Shown piece by piece: positions 13,144 to 15,132 of a stretch of DNA of 15,132 nucleotides. The notes under the pieces were generated by a model that ran no database searches, had not been told where the DNA came from, and saw only the letters and a program-made list of their open reading frames with translations. A program made the translations under genes and the position numbers. Origin of the DNA: CAVZXS01 sp963779325 (GTDB lineage: Bacteria; Bacteroidota; Bacteroidia; Chitinophagales; Chitinophagaceae); NCBI GenBank assembly GCA_963779325.1, contig CAVZXS010000030.1:1-15132 (forward strand), read 5' to 3'. Numbering within the stretch: the first letter of the stretch is position 1; each line of letters opens with the position of its first letter.

Positions 13144-13566
13144 ATGCCCGAAACAAAAGCTTTATGGTGCCCGTCTCACAGATGTAAATCGGGATCGCAG
13201 TTGCTTGGAGTAAGACAGGAAGACGGAACCATCGCTATCTTACCAACTCCGTTGCCTGTTGACGAATCTTTTGTAGAAAAAACCAAGAACCACCCGATGG
13301 CACCGGAGCAACGCTTTCGTTTTACAAACAAATGTGTTGAAGGGGCCTGCGGTCAGTGGACCGGCAACAGTTGCGGAGTAGTAGAAAGGATAGTTCAACA
13401 TCTTGAACTGCTTCCTGCAATTGAAGAGTTACCTGTTTGCGGGATTCGTGATAAATGCAGGTGGTATTCCCAGCAGAAATCAGCTGCATGTAAAGTTTGC
13501 CCGTTTATATTAACGGAAATTACCGAAGCTCAAGTACTGGAAGCACAGATGCAGGAGTTTGATTAA
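13144..13566 (+). CDS. Nine-cysteine protein of the peptide cluster, possible metal or Fe-S binder
   Basis: The 140-residue protein has cysteines at 9, 14, 64, 69, 77, 99, 105, 116 and 119. The first pair is C9PSHRC14. The second group is C64VEGAC69GQWTGNSC77GVVERI. The third is C99GIRDKC105RWYSQQKSAAC116KVCP. This CxxxxCxxWxxxxC...CxIRxxCRW...ACxxCP pattern suggests metal or iron-sulfur binding. I have an impression of similar CRW...ACxxCP proteins in other phyla, but cannot name a family. It has no signal peptide. It follows the 76-aa gene by 8 bases and is two genes downstream of the Cys/His-rich peptide, so it may handle, load or modify that peptide, or serve as a redox partner. No radical SAM CxxxCxxC motif is present. 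Confidence 0.7.
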   Translation: MPETKALWCPSHRCKSGSQLLGVRQEDGTIAILPTPLPVDESFVEKTKNHPMAPEQRFRFTNKCVEGACGQWTGNSCGVVERIVQHLELLPAIEELPVCGIRDKCRWYSQQKSAACKVCPFILTEITEAQVLEAQMQEFD

Positions 13567-13948
13567 AATGTAACTCTTTGTCGTATTGACTTTGTTATTA
13601 TGTTTTTGCTTCGGCAATATTATTTCCTTCCCTCATAAAACTTCTCTTGGTGTTGCAGGCTTAAAGTGAAAATGAAAGCACCTTACTTTCTTTGTATAAA
13701 CACCTGCTACCGTGAAAAGACGGGTAAAAGATGAGTTCTTTAACCTGTAGTTTTTGTACCTCACGAAAGTACTTTTATTTAAATGTTGTTGCCGAATGCA
13801 TAATTGGAAAAGTGGATTGGTACAACAACAGTCTTTATTGCTAACTATAGTCTTTTGAAAATCAACTTCCTTTTTTGAAGTATTATTTTCAGTGCCGTCT
13901 ATTTATTTGTTAGCGGTCATGCGACTTATCATCATCAAATTGACAACA
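13567..13948. other. 382-base non-coding gap
   Basis: I find no convincing reading frame or promoter. Only weak A+T-rich stems are present, for example ACTTC and GAAGT around a T-rich loop near 13865-13881. The GTG codon at 13892, in frame with the downstream lipoprotein, is not a likely start. Confidence 0.5.
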
Positions 13949-14422
13949 ATGAAAAAGATTTATTTATTTATTGCAGTTCTAATGTTGGTTCAAGCCTGCA
14001 AAAAAAATGGTTCAGATAATGTATCACTCGAAGACCAACTGACGGATGTTCAAATTAAAAATATCGAGGCAGAAGGTATTGATACCACTTCGACGTATCA
14101 AAATGCAATATTCGCTGACGGTACTAAAATGAGTATGTGGGAAAAGACATATGATTCTGGGTATGTGTACATTTTCAATTTGAGAGGTACTCCCGCAGAA
14201 GATAAGGAACGGTTGTTTATCAACTCAATGACTCATGCGGGTTTTATTTTGACTTATAGAATTGGGTATCCAAATTTTCCTGGTCAATATGGACTTGCAT
14301 ACGTAAATGGATCAAAGAATTTTTTAAATCCATCTACGTACTCTGGTGCTAGTTGTCAATATTCTTTATGGCCTAGATTGTTCGGGTATGATTTATCAAA
14401 TGGCAAAGGCAAGCGGGGTTAA
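13949..14422 (+). CDS. NlpC/P60-like lipoprotein, N-terminal part of a frameshifted gene
   Basis: ATG 13949 is chosen because a lipoprotein signal follows directly (MKKIYLFIAVLMLVQAC, lipidated Cys17, then KKNGSDN). An upstream in-frame GTG at 13892 would bury that signal. The mature part includes YQNAIFADGTKMSMWEKTYD, VYIFNLRGTPAEDKERLFIN and FPGQYGLAYVNGSKNFLNP, the region before the catalytic core. After CQYS the frame is wrong. Dropping one T from TTT at 14365-14367 gives SYGLDCSGMIYQMAKASGV, the catalytic Cys motif of NlpC/P60 peptidoglycan or amide hydrolases. The frameshift is a single homopolymer base, so a sequencing error is plausible. Confidence 0.7.
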   Translation: MKKIYLFIAVLMLVQACKKNGSDNVSLEDQLTDVQIKNIEAEGIDTTSTYQNAIFADGTKMSMWEKTYDSGYVYIFNLRGTPAEDKERLFINSMTHAGFILTYRIGYPNFPGQYGLAYVNGSKNFLNPSTYSGASCQYSLWPRLFGYDLSNGKGKRG

Positions 14423-14575
14423 TATCGCCGTAGGAGGAACTACAGACTATGTAAAAACATCTGTATGGAATAATGCATTTAAGAATTCTCCTGACTTTCA
14501 GGGTCTAGAAATGAGAGATACTGGAGCTTTAGATTTTTCTAAAATTCAAGCTGGCGATATTATTGTTTCATCTTG
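14367..14575 (+). CDS. NlpC/P60-like catalytic core, truncated at the junction
   Basis: This is the continuation of the lipoprotein in the next frame. It has YGLDCSGMIYQMAKASGV with the DCSG catalytic Cys, then TTDYVKTSVWNNAFKNSPDF, DTGALDFSKIQAGDIIVSS. In NlpC/P60 enzymes the motif GDIIV is shortly followed by the catalytic His. Here the sequence turns into unrelated, G+C-richer DNA around 14565-14580, and a foreign tail (CRAWSCAIKS) ends at 14606. The gene is therefore truncated just before its catalytic His, by a chimeric assembly or a real insertion. Confidence 0.65.
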
Positions 14576-15125
14576 CAGGGCGTGGTCATGCGCGATCAAA
14601 AGCTAGTGGCAGCATCGTTGCTCGATGTGATGCAGCCGACTGCATGCAATATGCCGGGCAAGCTCGCTTAGGCCGAAGCCTACATAACTCTGCATCACCT
14701 GGCGAAAGGCTTCGTCATTCTCAACCTCGCGCATTAACGCATCACATCCTATGCGAAGAGCCGTTCCTGGAATTTGCACCACCACGTCCAGTATCGTATT
14801 TTGGATGCCCACAAGCGGGAGCAGGTTGGCAACGCCCTCAGTGCCAATGGCGCCGATCTAACCTCCGCCCGTCCTCCTGAGTTTTCACAATACAGACCAG
14901 CCCCCGGTTTATGAAATGGATGTGCTTGATCGGCTGGCCAGCACAGTCGAGCCGCTGCCCCCGAACCAGACTTACTGGCTCGGACATCCGAAGTATGCGG
15001 TCCAATGTCGCGGGCGGTAGCGCAAGCAGAAGGCGATTGTTGATACCTCTATGCTCGTGGGAGGGGCGGCGCATCGGAACGATAGAGGTTACTTGCATAG
15101 CAGCATACCTTTGACAGAAATTCAA
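14570..15125 (-). pseudogene. Broken Crp/Fnr-family regulator of proteobacterial type
   Basis: On the minus strand the first piece (15125-14838) reads NNRLLLALPPATLDRILRMS, VSLVRGQRLDCAGQPIKHIH, FINRGLVCIVKTQEDGR, an N-terminal cyclic-nucleotide-binding-like domain. After a frameshift near 14850-14858 it continues as IGAIGTEGVANLLPLVGIQN, VVQIPGTALRIGCDALMREV, ARHIACSRLHHIEQRCCH. It then meets a TAG at 14603-14605 where Trp is expected (WLLIAHDHALQDE follows). The match ends at the junction near 14570, before any DNA-binding helix-turn-helix. Such short Crp/Fnr proteins with the RCCxWLL motif are typical of Alphaproteobacteria. The start is probably the ATG near 15098. Base composition is clearly G+C-richer than the rest of the window. 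Confidence 0.7.
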
Positions 15126-15132
15126 CCGCTCC

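Overview
The window looks like a draft or metagenomic contig from a member of the Bacteroidota, most likely Chitinophagaceae-like. The evidence is a type IX secretion (T9SS) C-terminal sorting domain, lipoproteins with Cys-Lys-Lys after the lipobox, a LytTR regulator, almost no Shine-Dalgarno sites, and several TTTG/TTG...TAnnTTTG-type promoters. The last ~560 bases differ: they are G+C-richer and encode a broken proteobacterial-type Crp/Fnr regulator on the minus strand, fused into the middle of a Bacteroidota gene. That end is either a chimeric assembly or a foreign insertion.

Layout. 132-646: a small toxin-antitoxin operon (56-aa antitoxin overlapping a RelE/ParE-type toxin). 886-6405: a run of exported proteins, namely a coiled-coil secreted protein, an Hcp-like protein with a signal peptide, an M57 (HEIGH) metallopeptidase lipoprotein, and a large S8 serine peptidase with a T9SS sorting domain, split by one frameshift. 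6745-7567: a KilA-N protein, also split by a one-base insertion. 7641-7931: a C-terminal scrap of a GMC oxidoreductase flanked by 19-bp imperfect direct repeats. 8120-11311: an A+T-rich accessory island with an AAA15/RloA-like ATPase on the minus strand, divergent from an unknown small protein, a DUF4417 protein interrupted by an in-frame TGA, and a KTSC-like small protein. 11646-12086: a stand-alone LytTR DNA-binding protein. 12356-13566: an unusual small-protein cluster, consisting of a Nif11-like leader carrying an extreme Trp/His/Cys/Pro tail, a 76-aa protein and a nine-cysteine protein. 13949-14575: an NlpC/P60-like lipoprotein, frameshifted and then cut off at the chimeric junction.

The most interesting unit is 12356-13566, which has the look of a ribosomally made, possibly modified or metal-binding peptide with two small partner proteins and its own promoter and terminator signals. 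A ~105-bp structured repeat lies upstream of this unit (12194-12297) and upstream of the KilA-N gene (6587-6691), with sequence changes that partly preserve its stems.

Reading-frame quality is poor. Three Bacteroidota genes are each restored by deleting a single base, one has a TGA where a sense codon is expected, and the Crp/Fnr remnant has a frameshift plus a TAG. Homopolymer sequencing error is at least as likely as gene decay for the three frameshifts.
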